From Nocardioides sp. zg-1228 (GTDB lineage: Bacteria; Actinomycetota; Actinomycetes; Propionibacteriales; Nocardioidaceae): a stretch of 64,000 bases of DNA. The DNA lies in contig NZ_CP070961.1 in the NCBI RefSeq assembly GCF_017086465.1, positions 3,286,001 to 3,350,000 on the forward strand. The letters are read 5' to 3'. Position 1 is the stretch's first letter. Each line of letters starts with the position of its first letter. The position numbers were made by a program, and so were the translations under genes. The notes beneath the pieces were generated by a model. That model was not told where the DNA came from. It was given only the letters and a program-made list of their open reading frames with translations, and did no database searches. This document shows positions 1 to 8,745 of this stretch, one piece after another.

Positions 1-299
1 TTCGCCTTGACGGCGTAGCTGATCTCGAGGTCGGCGGGGAGAGCGGCCCGGAGTGCGGCGATGCGGTCCGTCAGCATGGCCCGGTCGTAGGCGAAGAACG
101 GTGTGCTGCCGATGCGGTCGGCGAGGCGGCGTACGGGCACTCCTCCCACCAGCAGGTCCGGTCCTTGCGAGACCCGGGCGCTCGGCCGCACGGCGGGAGC
201 CGGCTCCTTCGAGGGTGCCGCGGCCGCCGCCGGGGCGGGGAGAGCGGTGGCGGGCTGGGCAGTCACTGCACCGATCCCGTCCCTCACCACGCGAGGCAT
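1..299 (-). CDS. PLP-dependent decarboxylase (DAP/ornithine decarboxylase fold), N-terminal part only
   Basis: The gene runs off the left edge, so only about 99 N-terminal residues are visible. After an Ala/Pro-rich leader of about 50 residues comes TPFFAYDRAMLTDRI and then ISYAVKAN, which is the strand of the alanine-racemase-like TIM barrel that carries the PLP-binding lysine in fold-type III decarboxylases. Relatives in exopolysaccharide and exosortase-type loci act on an unknown substrate, and its place beside EPS genes fits that group better than lysine biosynthesis. The start is taken as ATG 299; it overlaps the stop of the upstream GNAT gene by 16 bp, and GTG codons at 290, 287 and 275 are alternatives. 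Family call is good; substrate is unknown. Confidence 0.75.
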   Translation of the reverse strand, partial: MPRVVRDGIGAVTAQPATALPAPAAAAAPSKEPAPAVRPSARVSQGPDLLVGGVPVRRLADRIGSTPFFAYDRAMLTDRIAALRAALPADLEISYAVKA

Positions 300-1138
300 G
301 TCAGCTCGCTGTAGAGGTAGTCGATGTGCTCCGGCGCCAGGGTCGGGCTGCGGAACATCTTGGGACGGGGCCGGGCCAGCTGCCGCCCGTGGCGCACGCT
401 GCCGCCGGCGACTCGATGCTCCACCAGGGTCATCGGGATCCGGTGCCTGGTGAGCAGGTGGCCGGCGACCTGGCCGGCGGCCGTGCGGAACAGGTCCGGG
501 TTGCTGACATGGAGGATCGTCCCGAACGCGCGCACGTTCTTGCGCCGGTCGTGGCGGAAGACCACGTGACAGTGCTCGCGGGGCGTGCTGACGAGGAGGT
601 GCTTGGCAGCGGCTGCGCGCACGTGGTCGCGGTAGCGGTCGAGCTCCGCGGGCGTCAGCGTCTCGAGGAGATCCTGGGCGTCGCTCGAGACGCGGACCCC
701 GTTCCGGGGCGTGGCCGGCAGGTTGGGGACCAGGTCGGTCGTGGTGTCGAGGTCGGCGAAGTGCAGCTTGCGGTTGAGCGGCACGACGTTGCCACTCGGC
801 GAGAAGTCGGTGAAGTGGTAGCCCTCCTGCGCGAGCAGCCGGGTCAGGAGGCGCGTGCCGCGGTGCCGGTGACCCTCGAGGACACACCATGCTCCGAGGT
901 TGCAGAACCGTTCGACCGAGCCGCCGACGACCCGGTCGGAGTAGTAGGCGAGGTAGGCGCCGACGACCTGTCCGTCCTGGCGGAGGTGGTAGCCATGGTT
1001 GGGCTGGTCCACCAGCCACGGCACCGCGAGCGCCTCGACCCACTGCTGGGGCGCGACGCGGGCGTTGAGGTGCTGGTGCAGGAACCGGCCGACCTCGGGA
1101 AGGTCACGAGACGTGATTGGCTCGACGTGCACCCCCAC
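284..1138 (-). CDS. GNAT-like acyltransferase
   Basis: This 284-residue protein looks like a GNAT-family acyltransferase. The N-terminal part (HVEPITSRDLPEVGRFLHQHL, then QPNHGYHLRQDGQVVGAYLAYY) has the layout of GNAT strands 1-4, and GHRHRGTRLLTRLL sits where the acetyl-CoA pyrophosphate loop is expected. The C-terminal half is not recognised. GTG 1138 is chosen because GAGGAGG lies 6 nt upstream; GTG 1132 is also possible. The gene overlaps the PLP decarboxylase downstream, so the two are probably co-translated and act in one small-molecule or polymer-modifying step. A TAGCGT at 1228-1233 (minus strand) could be its -10 box. Substrate unknown. Confidence 0.6.
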   Translation of the reverse strand: MGVHVEPITSRDLPEVGRFLHQHLNARVAPQQWVEALAVPWLVDQPNHGYHLRQDGQVVGAYLAYYSDRVVGGSVERFCNLGAWCVLEGHRHRGTRLLTRLLAQEGYHFTDFSPSGNVVPLNRKLHFADLDTTTDLVPNLPATPRNGVRVSSDAQDLLETLTPAELDRYRDHVRAAAAKHLLVSTPREHCHVVFRHDRRKNVRAFGTILHVSNPDLFRTAAGQVAGHLLTRHRIPMTLVEHRVAGGSVRHGRQLARPRPKMFRSPTLAPEHIDYLYSELTCLAW

Positions 1139-1380
1139 GCTGGCCCTCCTCGAGCTCGAGCGCCCGCGTGCTGATCCCACCCGCGGCGCTTCCCCACACC
1201 GAGCCCCGATCGGGACCGATGGCGATCACGCTAGATCCGTCCGGACCGCGGATGCGCCGTGGCGGACGCGCATACCCAACTCATGGGATGTAGGACCGGG
1301 AAGTCCCTCCGCGATCCCGGCGCCACGCTCGACTGGAGGTGCGCGGGCACCTGCTCGCGGTGGGTGAGGGGGGAAGCGTC

Positions 1381-2058
1381 ATGCGCCGAGGATCGGCTGC
1401 CCGGGTCGTCCACCTCTGCTTCCACGGGATCGGTCGCCCGGCGCGCGACCTCGAGGACGGCGAGGAGCCCTACTGGATCACCGCCGACACCTACCAGCGC
1501 GTGCTCGACGAGGTCGCCGGCGACCCTCGGGTGCGGCTCAGCTTCGACGACGGCAACGCGTCGGACCTGGAGATCGGCCTGCCCGCGCTCGTGGAGCGCG
1601 GCCTCACCGCCACCTTCTACGTCCTGGCCGCCCGCCTCGACCGGCCGGGCAGCCTGGCGCGCGGCGACGTCCGCGAGCTGTCGCGCGCCGGCATGACCAT
1701 CGGCTCGCACGGCATGGACCACCGCCCGTGGCGCGGCCTCCTGCCGGCCGGGGTGCGCCGTGAGCTCGTCGAGGCACGGGCGATCCTCGCCGAGGCCGCC
1801 GGGCAGCAGGTCGACCGGGCCGCGCTCCCGCTCGGACGCTACGACCGCCGCACGCTCGGTCACCTGCGGAGGCTCGGCTACGCGTCCGTCGCGTCGAGCG
1901 ACCGCCGGTGGTCCACGGACAGCGCCTGGCTCCAGCCCCGGTTCAGCGTCCGCTCGCACGACACACCCCACTCGGTCCGCCGGGAGATGCTCACGCCCCA
2001 GCCCCTCGGCCAGCGGGTCAGGCTCGAGGCCGTCGGCCTCGCCAAACGACTGCGCTGA
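1381..2058 (+). CDS. Polysaccharide deacetylase (NodB homology domain)
   Basis: A 225-residue carbohydrate esterase 4 type protein expected to remove N- or O-acetyl groups from a sugar polymer with a divalent metal. Motif 1 is SFDDGN (Asp56 as catalytic base, Asp57 as metal ligand) and motif 2 is SHGMDH (His110 and His114 as metal ligands). No signal peptide or membrane segment is visible, so it is either cytoplasmic or acts on lipid-linked intermediates. It is short for the family, and the later motifs are weak. ATG 1381 is preferred over the in-frame upstream codon at 1339 because a G-rich Shine-Dalgarno (AGGGGGG) stands just before it. It is transcribed alone, facing the GT2 gene. Confidence 0.8.
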   Translation: MRRGSAARVVHLCFHGIGRPARDLEDGEEPYWITADTYQRVLDEVAGDPRVRLSFDDGNASDLEIGLPALVERGLTATFYVLAARLDRPGSLARGDVRELSRAGMTIGSHGMDHRPWRGLLPAGVRRELVEARAILAEAAGQQVDRAALPLGRYDRRTLGHLRRLGYASVASSDRRWSTDSAWLQPRFSVRSHDTPHSVRREMLTPQPLGQRVRLEAVGLAKRLR

Positions 2059-2067
2059 TCGACGCGG

Positions 2068-3000
2068 TCACGCGCCCCACTCGGGGCCTCGGGCGGCCCG
2101 CAGGGTCGGCGGCGACAGCAAGGCGCGGACCGCCGCGCGCGACGTCTGCTTGCCGAGGACGCCCCGGCTGGTCTCCCGGGCGAGCAGCACCAGCCAGTAG
2201 GCGGCTGTGCGGACAGGGCCGTTGCGACGCGCGAAGAGCCGGAGCCGGTTGGCCACGAGCATCGACCACAGTCGTGGTGACGTCGTGGAGTCACCGCCGA
2301 GGTGGACCGCCGTCGCCGAGGGGACGTACCGGGTGAGATAACCGCGGTCTCGAGCCCGCAGGTGGTAGTCGGTCTCCTCGGAGTAGAGGAAGAAGCCTTC
2401 GTCCCACTCGCCACACGCCGCCCAGCACTCGGCACTGATCAGCTGGGTCGAGCCCTCGGCCCACTCGGTCGTCGCGGGACGGTCGTAGGCCGACGGGTCG
2501 GTCACCACCTCCCCGAGGGCACCCAGGCCACCGGCCCGGGTGGCCCCCAGCAGCGCGTCGGTCAGCGCCCGTGCGATGGTCGGCTCACGGCGCATGGACG
2601 GGACCAGGCCCCCCTGCCCGTCGAGGAGCCGCGGCACCGCGACGCCCGTGCCGGGCAGCGCCAGCGCTTCCAGCAGGGCCGGCACGCACCCCGGCATGAG
2701 GCGTACGTCGGGGTTGAGCACGAGGACGGCGCGACCGACCCCGGTGGCGGCCACGGCCGCGTTGATCCCGGCGGCGTAGCCGGCGTTGCGCCCCACGGGC
2801 ACGAGCACCGCGGCGGGCGCCAGCTCGCGCACGACCTCCAGTGAGCCGTCGTGGGAGTCGTTGTCGGCCACGGCCAGACGCCAGGGCACGTCGCCCATGC
2901 CCGTCGGCAACGACGCCAGGAGGTCGGCCACCAGGCTCGCGCTGTTGTAGGTGACGACGACGACGACGACCTCGTCATCGATCGGGTCACCGGCCGTCAT
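2068..3000 (-). CDS. Family 2 glycosyltransferase
   Basis: A 310-residue GT-A fold transferase that would add a sugar from an NDP donor to a lipid-linked repeat unit at the inner membrane face. It opens with VVVVVVTYNSASLVADLL, the usual nucleotide-binding strand; VLNPDVRL carries the metal-binding acidic motif (NPD), and GFFLYSEETDYHLRARD is the ED-type catalytic region seen in rhamnosyltransferase-like GT2 enzymes. ATG 3000 lies inside the end of the O-antigen ligase gene (14-bp overlap), so the two genes are translationally coupled. Donor sugar cannot be read from sequence; the rhamnosyltransferase resemblance is only suggestive. Confidence 0.85.
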   Translation of the reverse strand: MTAGDPIDDEVVVVVVTYNSASLVADLLASLPTGMGDVPWRLAVADNDSHDGSLEVVRELAPAAVLVPVGRNAGYAAGINAAVAATGVGRAVLVLNPDVRLMPGCVPALLEALALPGTGVAVPRLLDGQGGLVPSMRREPTIARALTDALLGATRAGGLGALGEVVTDPSAYDRPATTEWAEGSTQLISAECWAACGEWDEGFFLYSEETDYHLRARDRGYLTRYVPSATAVHLGGDSTTSPRLWSMLVANRLRLFARRNGPVRTAAYWLVLLARETSRGVLGKQTSRAAVRALLSPPTLRAARGPEWGA

Positions 3001-4390
3001 GGGCAGCCGTCCGTTGCTGGCGGCTGAGCCGCCACGCGGCGGCCGACAGGCCGAGCAGCAGGAACAGGGCACCTGCCGTCATGGAGAAGACGAGGGCATC
3101 GAAGGTGCCGAGGGCGACGAACAGGCCCAGCAGGGACGCCGACAGGCACAGCCCGAGGTGTCGCGAGCGTTCGTCGGGCGCGCGCGAGCGCGCCGCGCGA
3201 GCCGAGAGGAAGCCGGTCACGAAGAGCACGATCGTGCAGAGGAGTCCCACGATCCCCAGCTCGAGGAGCAGGAGCAGGTACATGTTGTCGAGGATCCTGT
3301 AGAACTGCGGCACGAACGTGAAGAAGCCGCGACCGAGGACCGGGCCCTGGCTCCAGAGGAGGGACACCGCGTCGTAGTCGGTGGTCCGTCCAGAGATGCT
3401 CGGGTCGTTGCCGAGGTTGGCGAAGAGGGCGTAGATGGTGCCCAGCAGTCCTGGGAAGGCCCCACGCATGGCCACGATCGCGAACGGGAGCAGCACCAGT
3501 GCGCGGATCCTCCACTTGTTGGGCCAGCCGACCAGGATCACGACGAGCGCCACGATCGTGGACACGACCGCCGATCGGGACACCGACAGTCCCGCGCTCA
3601 CCGCGATCAGGATGGTCGGCGTCAGGGCCCAACGATTGCCCCACTCGTACACGGTGCGGTGCAGCGACAGCGGCAGCAGGGCGGCCATGATCACCCCGAA
3701 CTCGATCGGGTGCGCGGCCGTCGCGGACACCCGGTTGACCACCGACCGGGAGGCCACGCTGCCGAACTCGGAGTTCGCACTGAGCCCGGGGATGACGTAG
3801 AGCGAGGTGATGCTGAAACCCGTGAGGTACTGGACCAGACCCAGCACGGCCATGAAGGCGCCCAGCGCCGCGAGCCAGGTGATCACCCGCTCGAGCTCCT
3901 GCCAGGTCCTCAGGCCCTCTGCGGCGAGGAGCGTGATCCCCACCCAGGCGAACACCGCGACCAGCCCGCGGTCGGCAGCGCTCACCTGGACGTCCGCGAG
4001 CTCGGTGACCGAGGGGACCATGAGCGTCCAGTCGCTGATGCCCCGGCGAAGGTGGCCCGGCGAGTACCACCCATGGGCCATGGCAGAGGCGTAGCTCATC
4101 AGCACGGTGCCGGCGAACGCACCGACGACCACCCGATACCAGGTGAGTCCGCTGACGCGATTCTGTCCCCCCAGGGTCGCCAGCACCCACCACAACAGGA
4201 TGCCCAGACCCCAGATGTTCGCCGGAGTCCCGGGCGATCCCAGGGGGGCGAAGATCAGCACGGACGGCAGCCCCAGCAGGAGCACGACGTACGCGCACAG
4301 GAAGTGGACTGCCGGGAGCGTGCGGCGAGCCCCCGTCACATCAGCAACGACGGGATCCGTGCCGACGAGCAGGTGCGGTCGGGTCGCCAC
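2987..4390 (-). CDS. O-antigen ligase / Wzy-like polymerase
   Basis: A 467-residue polytopic membrane protein with about ten to twelve hydrophobic segments and a large extracytoplasmic loop in the C-terminal half, containing GNDPSISGRTTDYDAV and GPVLGRGFFTF. This layout is typical of the WaaL/Wzy superfamily, which joins undecaprenyl-linked repeat units or transfers glycans to an acceptor outside the membrane. It lies between the Wzz-like gene (4-nt gap) and a GT2 (overlap), the usual company of a Wzy polymerase. I favour polymerase over ligase because a Wzx flippase and a Wzz-like regulator are in the same locus, but sequence alone does not separate the two. Confidence 0.8.
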   Translation of the reverse strand: MATRPHLLVGTDPVVADVTGARRTLPAVHFLCAYVVLLLGLPSVLIFAPLGSPGTPANIWGLGILLWWVLATLGGQNRVSGLTWYRVVVGAFAGTVLMSYASAMAHGWYSPGHLRRGISDWTLMVPSVTELADVQVSAADRGLVAVFAWVGITLLAAEGLRTWQELERVITWLAALGAFMAVLGLVQYLTGFSITSLYVIPGLSANSEFGSVASRSVVNRVSATAAHPIEFGVIMAALLPLSLHRTVYEWGNRWALTPTILIAVSAGLSVSRSAVVSTIVALVVILVGWPNKWRIRALVLLPFAIVAMRGAFPGLLGTIYALFANLGNDPSISGRTTDYDAVSLLWSQGPVLGRGFFTFVPQFYRILDNMYLLLLLELGIVGLLCTIVLFVTGFLSARAARSRAPDERSRHLGLCLSASLLGLFVALGTFDALVFSMTAGALFLLLGLSAAAWRLSRQQRTAAHDGR

Positions 4391-4393
4391 GCG

Positions 4394-5254
4394 TCACCGT
4401 CCGCCCCTCGGCCGCGTCTGCTTCTTGCCACGCCCCGACCTCTCGGGCCGCGACGACGGACGAGCGGTGCCGGCGTCGGGACGGGTGACCGGTGCGTGCT
4501 CCACCACCTCGGGGGCCGGGGCGTCGACCGGATGGTGCTGCACCGCGTCGTCGGCACCGTCCTCGTCCACCACCGCGGCCGTCCGGATCGGATCATCGTC
4601 GGGACCGCTCGGCCCGGAGCCGGGCTCGTGCTCGGCACGCGCCGCGCGACGCTGTCGCCGGGTCAGGAGACGATCGATCACGAACACGGCCACCAGAAGG
4701 AGGACCAAGCCACCAGCGGCGGCTCCCGCCATCGCACGGAGCCGGCTCCCCGACAGCACCTCTGCGGTCGTCGTGACGCTGGTCTTGTTGGTCCTCATCA
4801 GCTGCGAACGCGGTGCGTCCACACTGACCTGGATGTCGACCAGCCTCTTGTCGATCCAGCTCATCACCGCGTCACGGGTCGCCACGGCGACGGCGGAGTC
4901 GGTGTCGGTCGAGGTGATCGTGAGCAGGGGTCCGGTGTCGGGGACGAGCGCCACGGAGTAGACGGCGTCGTATCCCTCGGCTGCGAGCGACGCGGCGACA
5001 TCGTCGGAGACCGCTTCCGAGCCGATCAGCGAGGCGGTCGTCGTCAGGCCCGCCGGCAGGTTCAGGTAGGGGTTGACCCTCGTGTTGTCCCCCGGCGCGT
5101 CGGGCGGGAGGAGGAAGAGCATCAACCCGGAGGCCTGGTGCTGGACCGGGACCAGCGAGCGGACCACCATCACACCCGCCGCGACCAGCCCGAGCCCGAT
5201 GAGGACGATCCACCATCGACGCCGCAACACCATCAGACCGTCAATGAAGTCCAT
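4394..5254 (-). CDS. Wzz/YveK-like chain-length determinant protein
   Basis: A 286-residue membrane protein with transmembrane segments at about residues 14-33 and 174-195 and an extracytoplasmic domain between them, the topology of polysaccharide co-polymerases. The N-terminus (FIDGLMVLRRRWWIVLIGL) matches the Wzz opening. After TM2 there is a cytoplasmic tail of about 85 residues, rich in Asp, Pro and Arg, with no Walker motifs, so the tyrosine-kinase half found in Wzc is absent; no separate kinase is seen in the window. It heads the operon running through the polymerase and GT2. ATG 5254 has GAGGAG about 10 nt upstream. Confidence 0.8.
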   Translation of the reverse strand: MDFIDGLMVLRRRWWIVLIGLGLVAAGVMVVRSLVPVQHQASGLMLFLLPPDAPGDNTRVNPYLNLPAGLTTTASLIGSEAVSDDVAASLAAEGYDAVYSVALVPDTGPLLTITSTDTDSAVAVATRDAVMSWIDKRLVDIQVSVDAPRSQLMRTNKTSVTTTAEVLSGSRLRAMAGAAAGGLVLLLVAVFVIDRLLTRRQRRAARAEHEPGSGPSGPDDDPIRTAAVVDEDGADDAVQHHPVDAPAPEVVEHAPVTRPDAGTARPSSRPERSGRGKKQTRPRGGR

Positions 5255-5396
5255 ACGAGCCGCTCTCCTCGGGGCGTGAACAATTCGATGCTAACGACGA
5301 GTGGCCCTCGGGTCGGCGCATTCGCCCCGACTCGGCAGATGCCGCCACTATCCTGCGGAGGGCCAGGTCCGCAGCTAGCGATCGCGAGCGAACACC
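5255..5396. promoter_or_regulatory. Divergent intergenic region between Wzz-like and GT4 genes
   Basis: A 142-bp gap between divergent genes that should hold both promoters. Its middle is comparatively AT-rich (around 5279-5295, reading TTAGCAT on the minus strand), a plausible -10 area for the Wzz operon. On the plus strand TATCCT at 5349-5354 could serve the GT4 gene, which starts with GTG 5397 and lacks a convincing Shine-Dalgarno. No clear operator palindrome was seen. Confidence 0.4.
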
Positions 5397-6554
5397 GTGA
5401 CCCCACCGCAACGTGCTCACCCCACTGAGGTGACCCTTGCGCTCGCCTACCACACGTGGGCGGACGGCCTGACCCGGCAGTTCGCCTGGTCCCCGGACCG
5501 CCTCGCGGTGCATCTCCTCGACGACACCTCGCTGGACAGCGTCGTCGTGGCCAACCCGCTGCGTAGCCATCTCGAGCGGCTTCGTGGCCGCGGGCAGGCG
5601 GCGGAGCTCCTCCCCGACCGACCCAGACGCCATCTGGTCCAGCCTCGGAGGTGGCGGCGTCAGGACTCCCCGTCCGTCGAGTCGTCGCTCGCGACCTACC
5701 GTCGTCTCGACCACTGGCTCGCCGCGGCGAGCCGGCGCCTGGGGCAGGAGCGTCCCGTGCTGGTGAGCTGCCACCCGCTGCTCGCGGCGGTCGCGGACGA
5801 CCGGCACTGGAGCGACGTCGTCTACTACGGCTGGGACGACTGGCTGACCTACCCGAACCACGCGCACCTGACCGACCTCGTCGCCCACGGCTACGAGCTG
5901 ATGGCCGAGCGGGAGGTCAACGTCATCGGCGTCACGCGCGCCATCGTGGACCGAGTCGGGTCGCCCCGTGGCAGCGTCGTGCCCAACGGCATCAACGGCA
6001 TGGACCACGAGCCGGGGGGCGCTGCCGTTCCTGGCTGGTTCGAGGAGCTGGACGGACCCGTCGCCCTGTATGTCGGAGCGCTGCAGGAGCGGGTCGACGT
6101 CGAGGCCGTGCGCCGCCTGGCCCTCGACCTCCCCGACTGGCAGGTCGTGCTGGTCGGCCCGCTCCAGGACCCGCCGCGCTTCGCCCGTCTCGCCGAGGTG
6201 CCCAACGTGCACGTGATGCCGCCTGAGCCGCGCCCGGTCGTCCTCGAGCTGATGGCGCGGGCCACGGTCTGCCTCATCCCCCACCGGCGTACGCCGATGT
6301 CGGAGGCCATGAGCCCACTGAAGCTCTACGAGTACCTGGCCTCCGGAGCGCGGGTCGTCGCCACCGACCTCGAGCCGATGCGTGGCGTCTCCGATCGGTG
6401 CCTCCTGGTCGAGGAGGGCACGCCGCTGGCCCCGGCGGTGCTCACCGCGTGTGAGGTGCCTCGCCCCTCCGCGGAGGAGCTCGCCGCCTTCAGGTCCGCG
6501 CATGACTGGTCCAGCCGCTACCGGGACTGGCGGATCGCGGCGTTCGGTCGCTGA
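5397..6554 (+). CDS. GT4-like glycosyltransferase
   Basis: A 385-residue GT-B fold enzyme. The N-terminal Rossmann-like domain contains VVYYGWDDW and ends near SVVPNGIN, the usual hinge sequence. The C-terminal donor-binding domain starts at about residue 215 with ALYVGALQERVDVEAV and holds the retaining-GT signature in EAMSPLKLYEYLASGARVV (E-x7-E type, about residues 302-322). It would transfer a sugar in assembly of the polysaccharide repeat. It is the only plus-strand gene between two minus-strand EPS blocks. The 3' end overlaps the convergent CgeB-like gene by 65 bp. Donor and acceptor unknown. Confidence 0.8.
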   Translation: MTPPQRAHPTEVTLALAYHTWADGLTRQFAWSPDRLAVHLLDDTSLDSVVVANPLRSHLERLRGRGQAAELLPDRPRRHLVQPRRWRRQDSPSVESSLATYRRLDHWLAAASRRLGQERPVLVSCHPLLAAVADDRHWSDVVYYGWDDWLTYPNHAHLTDLVAHGYELMAEREVNVIGVTRAIVDRVGSPRGSVVPNGINGMDHEPGGAAVPGWFEELDGPVALYVGALQERVDVEAVRRLALDLPDWQVVLVGPLQDPPRFARLAEVPNVHVMPPEPRPVVLELMARATVCLIPHRRTPMSEAMSPLKLYEYLASGARVVATDLEPMRGVSDRCLLVEEGTPLAPAVLTACEVPRPSAEELAAFRSAHDWSSRYRDWRIAAFGR

Positions 6555-8745
6555 CCCCCAACTGGTGGCGGAAGATGTAGTAGCCGCCACGGTCGCGGGA
6601 CGCAGCGATGAGCTCGAACCGACCGCTCCACGTGAGCTGCTCGGCCAGGCGGGTGACGGGGCTGCGCAACGCGTCCTCGAGGATCACGATGCGCGCCCGG
6701 TGGGCAGCGTCGCCCACGGCCGGGGTGATCACCGCGTGCCGGCCCACGTGCACGAGGGTCCGCTGGTCGGCAGCGTCGGGGCCGGTGCCGGTCGGCTCGT
6801 CCCGGCCGGCGGCCACGTCGGCGACCCGCGGCAGGCGGGGGTTGCGCGCCGCTGCCAGCCGCATGGACCGTTCCCGCAGGCTCAGGCGGGAGGCGCCGAA
6901 GACGAGCACCGTGTCGAGCGCCTCGCGCTCCACCACATCGGTCAGCGACTCCAGCCAGTCGTGCCCGACCCGACGTCGGGCGCTCTCGCGCACCCGCTCG
7001 GTCGCCTGCGCCGCGACGCCTCGCAGGCCCGTGGCGGCGCGACGCACCGCGGCCCCGACCGTGCCGGCCACCGACGCCGGCACGGCGGTCGACGGTCGGC
7101 GCACGGGGGCCGGGGCGAGCGGGGCGACGCCCACCGTCCGCTGGGGTGTCGCGCCCCGTCGCGGCTCCAGGTCCCTCGCGAGGGTGGCGACCTCGGCCGC
7201 GGCCTCGGCCTGGTCGTTCGCCCGGAGCATCGTGGCGAGGCGGTCGAGCCAGTGCGTCCACGAGAGCGGAGGCAGCGGGTTGGGAGACGGACGACCGATG
7301 GGCGCGGGGGGCACCGCCATGCCGGTGAGGTCCGCGACGACGGCGCGGGTCCGGTCGAGCTCGGTGTGGCCCAGGCCCGGGTGCTCGGCCGCCGCCACCT
7401 GGGCGCCCGCGAGGTCGCCGAGGCACAGGCGGGCCCAGATGAGCACCGCCCACTGGACCGGGTCGGGGCTGGTGGGCTCGTAGAGCCCGTCGACCCGCTC
7501 GAGCAGCTGCGTGACCGATGACAGCGCATCGGCGGCCCGGCCGTCGAGCAGCTGGGCCGTGGCCGTGCCGACGACCGCCTCGGGGACGTACTGGAAGCTG
7601 GCGGCGCCGGTGAACGCGCGCTCGGCATCCTGGTAGCGCCTCCGCTCGACCGCAGCCCAGCCCTGGCGCAGGTAGACGCGGTCCTCGGCCGTCGACCCCG
7701 GAGCCGTGGACTTGCCCGTCGAGGGGTTCGAGGAGGCCGACCGCACCGGCGCGAAGGGGTGGTCCTGGACCAGCGCGGCGGTCGAGCCGGTGCTCGTGGC
7801 CAGGTCGTACCAGTCGCGAAGCTGCCGACGCTGGTCGGCGGTGTGCCGCTCGAGGACGAGACGCCGCCCGGCGACCGTCACCGCGGCCAGCTCGTCGGGG
7901 TGGGTGACGAGGTGGTGCACCTTGTCGAGCACGTCGTCCTCGTCGGCCAGGACGCAGTTGACCATGTCGACGTAGCCCGCCGCGTGCATGGCGGGGGTGT
8001 CCTGGGCGATCAGGCAGGTGGCCGAGGCAGGGATCTCGAGGTGCTTGCGCACGAAGTCCTGCGTGAAGTTGCCGCAGCTCGGGGCGAACGAGGCGGAGTT
8101 GATCAGGCGCGAGTACGCCTCGCCCACCGGCATCGACCGCGTGCCGGCCGAGTCGGTCCACCCGAAGTGCGGCGTGGAGAGGACGGGGTAGTGCTGGGCG
8201 AGCACCTTGTTGACGCGGTTGCGCCACGGGTAGTGCCGCGCCTGGCTCCCGGTGAGCAGCACCGGCACGACCTTGGGCAGGCCGTGGTCGCGGTGGACCT
8301 GCGGGTCGACCCAGTTGGGCCAGTAGAAGAGCCGATCGGCGATCTCGGGGGTGTAGGCGCCCATCGCCACCGAGACGGTGAAGTAGGTCTCCACGCCCCA
8401 GTCGGCCATGTCGGCGAGGAACACTCCCCGCACCGGGTCGAACGCGTCCGAGTTGAGGAAGCCGATCCGCGGAACGTCTGCGTGGGTGTCGAGGCGGGTC
8501 AGCCGGCGCGGTCCGACGTAGACGCCGGACTCGAAGAGGACGAGGTCGGGCCGGTGCTGGTCGCACAGGGCGTCGAAGTCGCCGTCCTGGTCGACCAGGG
8601 TCACGTCGAAGTGCAACGAGAGGCCGCGGATCTGCTCGGCGAGCTGGTCGTGGACGAACGGCGCCAGCCCCGGGCGGACCCAGCGGAAGAAGAGCAGACG
8701 CGGCTTCGCCACGGGCACCGTGGTGGCTCGAGGTCCGGCGTTCAC
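6490..8745 (-). CDS. CgeB-like glycosyltransferase with helical-repeat and extra C-terminal domain
   Basis: A 751-residue multidomain protein. Residues 1 to about 330 resemble the glycosyltransferase group related to spore-coat CgeB/YkvP, with PRLLFFRWVRPGLAPFV at the start and FAPSCGNFTQDFVRKHLEIP followed by a donor-site-like segment. Residues about 350-480 look like tetratricopeptide-type helical repeats (AERAF, ALSSVTQLL, AQVAAAEHPGL). A Pro/Arg-rich linker follows, then a C-terminal alpha/beta domain from about residue 605 (DTVLVFGASRLSL) that may be a degenerate methyltransferase-like fold. GTG 8745 overlaps the stop of the Wzx gene by 4 bp (GTGA), so it is coupled to the flippase. Exact reaction unknown. 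Confidence 0.7.
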   Translation of the reverse strand: MNAGPRATTVPVAKPRLLFFRWVRPGLAPFVHDQLAEQIRGLSLHFDVTLVDQDGDFDALCDQHRPDLVLFESGVYVGPRRLTRLDTHADVPRIGFLNSDAFDPVRGVFLADMADWGVETYFTVSVAMGAYTPEIADRLFYWPNWVDPQVHRDHGLPKVVPVLLTGSQARHYPWRNRVNKVLAQHYPVLSTPHFGWTDSAGTRSMPVGEAYSRLINSASFAPSCGNFTQDFVRKHLEIPASATCLIAQDTPAMHAAGYVDMVNCVLADEDDVLDKVHHLVTHPDELAAVTVAGRRLVLERHTADQRRQLRDWYDLATSTGSTAALVQDHPFAPVRSASSNPSTGKSTAPGSTAEDRVYLRQGWAAVERRRYQDAERAFTGAASFQYVPEAVVGTATAQLLDGRAADALSSVTQLLERVDGLYEPTSPDPVQWAVLIWARLCLGDLAGAQVAAAEHPGLGHTELDRTRAVVADLTGMAVPPAPIGRPSPNPLPPLSWTHWLDRLATMLRANDQAEAAAEVATLARDLEPRRGATPQRTVGVAPLAPAPVRRPSTAVPASVAGTVGAAVRRAATGLRGVAAQATERVRESARRRVGHDWLESLTDVVEREALDTVLVFGASRLSLRERSMRLAAARNPRLPRVADVAAGRDEPTGTGPDAADQRTLVHVGRHAVITPAVGDAAHRARIVILEDALRSPVTRLAEQLTWSGRFELIAASRDRGGYYIFRHQLGVSDRTPRSASPGSGWTSHART

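Noticed and set aside
2951..5428. 825-residue open frame on the plus strand
   Set aside because: Antisense to GT2, Wzy-like and Wzz-like genes; low-complexity Arg/Glu/His composition typical of GC-rich shadow frames.
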